DNA from: Aphanomyces cochlioides
Lineage: Eukaryota > Oomycota > Saprolegniomycetes > Saprolegniales > Verrucalvaceae
Assembly: GCA_019828595.1 (NCBI GenBank)
Contig: JAHQRK010000010.1
Location: 496,001-560,000, forward strand
Direction: 5' to 3'
Length of the DNA stretch: 64,000 nucleotides
The notes beneath the pieces are model-generated. The model was not told where the DNA came from, searched no databases, and saw only the letters and a program-made list of their open reading frames with translations. Position numbers and translations under genes: made by a program. Shown one piece after another: positions 62,145-64,000 of this stretch. The first letter of the stretch is position 1, and the number at the start of each line of letters is the position of its first letter.

Positions 62145-64000
62145 TGTTAGTCTAAGCTAATCTTGCCGAAGCTCAATCCTGACCTTGTGCCAGAGCGCTG
62201 GCAGCGGTTTCATCACTGGTTCTTGGGAGCCAGTGGTTGGGGGAGGGGTGGCTAATGCACATCGAACGTAGTTTCGAGTGCCAAACATTTTGGATATTTG
62301 CTTCGAAGTTCGGAATATGGAGTCTGGGAGAAGAGTTTTTCGAGGACTGTTCGAGTTTGATCAATGACCGGGTCGTCGGCATCCTGTCGTCGCATCCACC
62401 AGCGAACGGTGCCCATCCACAGAAGGAAGGATTGCTCGACGAGGACGTGCGGTGGAGGCGCTGCTCGGCGGCGGTGTTTCCGATTGTTGCGCTGGGTCCA
62501 AGCCGTATGGAGTGAAACTCCTACGAGCATGACCCAGAGTTGAAAGAGTGTGTCCTTGGTAAGTCTTCCCAGAGCGTTGACCTTGAAGCGGTCAAGATTA
62601 GCGATGTTGGTCCAAGAGAATGATACGCCAAACTGTTGCCACGGCCCTTCGTGGGCAGTCCACAGTGGAGCAATCGACGGACAAGTATGCAGAGCATGGG
62701 CAAGTGTTTCTCGACTATCACATTCGTGGGGGCACAGCACACGCTCGGGGTCAGTTGATAGGAGGTATTTATAGCGTTCGTTGACTGGGAGCATGTTCAT
62801 TGTAGCTCGGAACCATACATCGGCGTGAACTGGGGTAACCCATCGTAGGGATTTGCGCACAAGGGACATGTATTTCCTAGCCGTATCATGGTCAGGGCGA
62901 CTCGAGTTGTAAGTCGGGTGTGGATCCGTTGGGGTGGGACCATGGTATGCTATTTTGGCGATGAGTTTCCTCGGCCACATTGGGTAGGGCTGTTGTTGGT
63001 CGCGCACAAGTGCTCGAAAGGGAAGAGGTGGAGACGATGGAATGATCTGAGGGGCATCATGGCGGACTTGGAAGCGGGTACAGGTAGAAAGGTAGACTTG
63101 CGTCAGGTGGTCGTACACGCTGCGTGTGCGGTGCACGGGATGAAACCAAATTCGGCCATTTTGAAAGGAGACTGTGCATGCCGGGTTGCCTGAGGACATG
63201 AGTCCCTGAAATTGTTGGAAGGTGGGCCAGTAGCCTTGTGGAGTGGTTTTGTTCAAGAAATCACTGAGGCATGTGAGACCGTTTCGTGCTCCCGCTTGAC
63301 ACCACAAGCGGGCTTCTGTAGATCGGGATATAATCGATGCAGCAGTGGTCTTGCCGTGGAGTAAGAAGTCGTGATACGTGGTGAGCCAGATAGGCATGTG
63401 CAGGGTCATGGGCAAATCTGGACGTATCGGAAGGCGAAGCTTCATTGGGACTTTAGACCAGGCTTGCCAGACGTCCAGCCACATTGGGTGGAGCTCGGGA
63501 AGGTCCAGCCACGCTGAGCTAATCTGTGGCCTGTACCACAGGAAGTCAAATGGCTGGGAAGGGCGATAGACTGTTCGTGTGCAATTGGCGAATTGTTCAA
63601 GCACGAGTGAAAACCACAGCGGTCGAGGCGCAATGGTCGGCCCAGCCAGAAGTCTTTGGAGGAGCCCGAGTCGCTGCCCACGGATGATTGAAGCTATGTG
63701 GGGGATTCCAAGCCCCAGGACTTTATCATACATCCAACTACCGTTGATGGGGAGGCGATACTTAGGGTCGATGGCAGTCTTGCCTCCAGCGATGTAGTTG
63801 TTTAACATCCGTTGCCAAGTCTCGATCATGCCCGCTGGGATTGGAGTTACGGCAGTAACGTGCCAAACAAGGCCAAGGATCAGTGACGAGGCTAGTGTTC
63901 GACGGCCTTGAATTGTTCTCGCGCGGCTGTGCCATTGGGCAAAGGCTGCGAGGTATTTGTCGTTTATTTGCTGCGCATGGTAGTTGGGTGGCAGACGGTG
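62145..64000 (-). mobile_element. LINE copy 2, 3' portion with intact frame, continues past the window edge
   Basis: The minus-strand frame from 62252 upward is open to the window edge (525 codons from the first ATG at 63829, more without it). It encodes the region after the reverse-transcriptase core (GLGIPHIASIIRGQRLGLLQ), a zf-RVT-like motif (LCPHECDSRETLAHALHTC), and a C-terminus ending PKCLALETTFDVH. About 105 bp of 3' UTR follow, ending in TTAGACTAACA without an obvious poly(A) run. The endonuclease and reverse transcriptase should lie beyond 64000. The frame is undamaged, so this copy may be recent. Confidence 0.8.

Overview
The window looks like nuclear DNA of an oomycete, most likely a water mould of the Saprolegniales/Aphanomyces kind. 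This is inferred from gene style, not from a marker gene: densely packed genes on both strands, very short GT-AG introns (about 33-65 nt in every model I could splice), N-myristoylated TKL-type kinases, and several transposon families of a type common in these genomes. No bacterial operon signals, rRNA or CRISPR array were seen.

Layout. 1-7.5 kb is transposon-rich: a complete pogo/Tc1-like element with matching terminal inverted repeats, decayed DDE and Myb/SANT-like fragments, a tRNA-derived SINE head and an intact PIF/Harbinger-type (DDE_Tnp_4) transposase. 7.5-31 kb is a gene-dense block: a quinone oxidoreductase-like MDR enzyme, a BART-domain protein, an alpha/beta hydrolase, an ankyrin/PDZ-like protein, an unrecognised seven-exon gene, an unresolved gene, an RFWD3-like ubiquitin ligase, an RCC1-repeat protein, a glyoxalase II-like hydrolase that overlaps a convergent ELM1-like gene, eIF5, and a DUF4954 beta-helix protein. 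31-45 kb holds an intronless Prp8, a cysteine-rich unknown, two tandem TKL kinases and a COPI-associated/Tvp15-like membrane protein. 45-49.6 kb is a secreted Thr/Pro/Ala repeat protein encoded by about 38 copies of a 108-bp unit. 49.6-64 kb is again repeat-rich: a frameshifted Harbinger transposase with a Myb/SANT-like partner gene, an F-box/macro-domain gene, a MITE and dispersed repeats, then tRNA-Ser and tRNA-Ser-like sequences with two LINE copies whose 3' ends both sit at the same point of a tRNA-Ser sequence.

Most genes are unrelated housekeeping genes rather than a pathway. Points that deserve a second look are the tRNA-Ser-associated LINE, the multi-frame-open 108-bp minisatellite gene, a recurring palindromic ACATTTSAAATGTGTGA motif in intergenic DNA, a CCGGAT pair upstream of Prp8 and of one kinase, an inverted pair of 230-bp repeats abutting two unrelated genes, and overlapping coding exons of two convergent genes. 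Exon coordinates were read by eye from frame continuity and GT-AG sites and may be off by a base or two.
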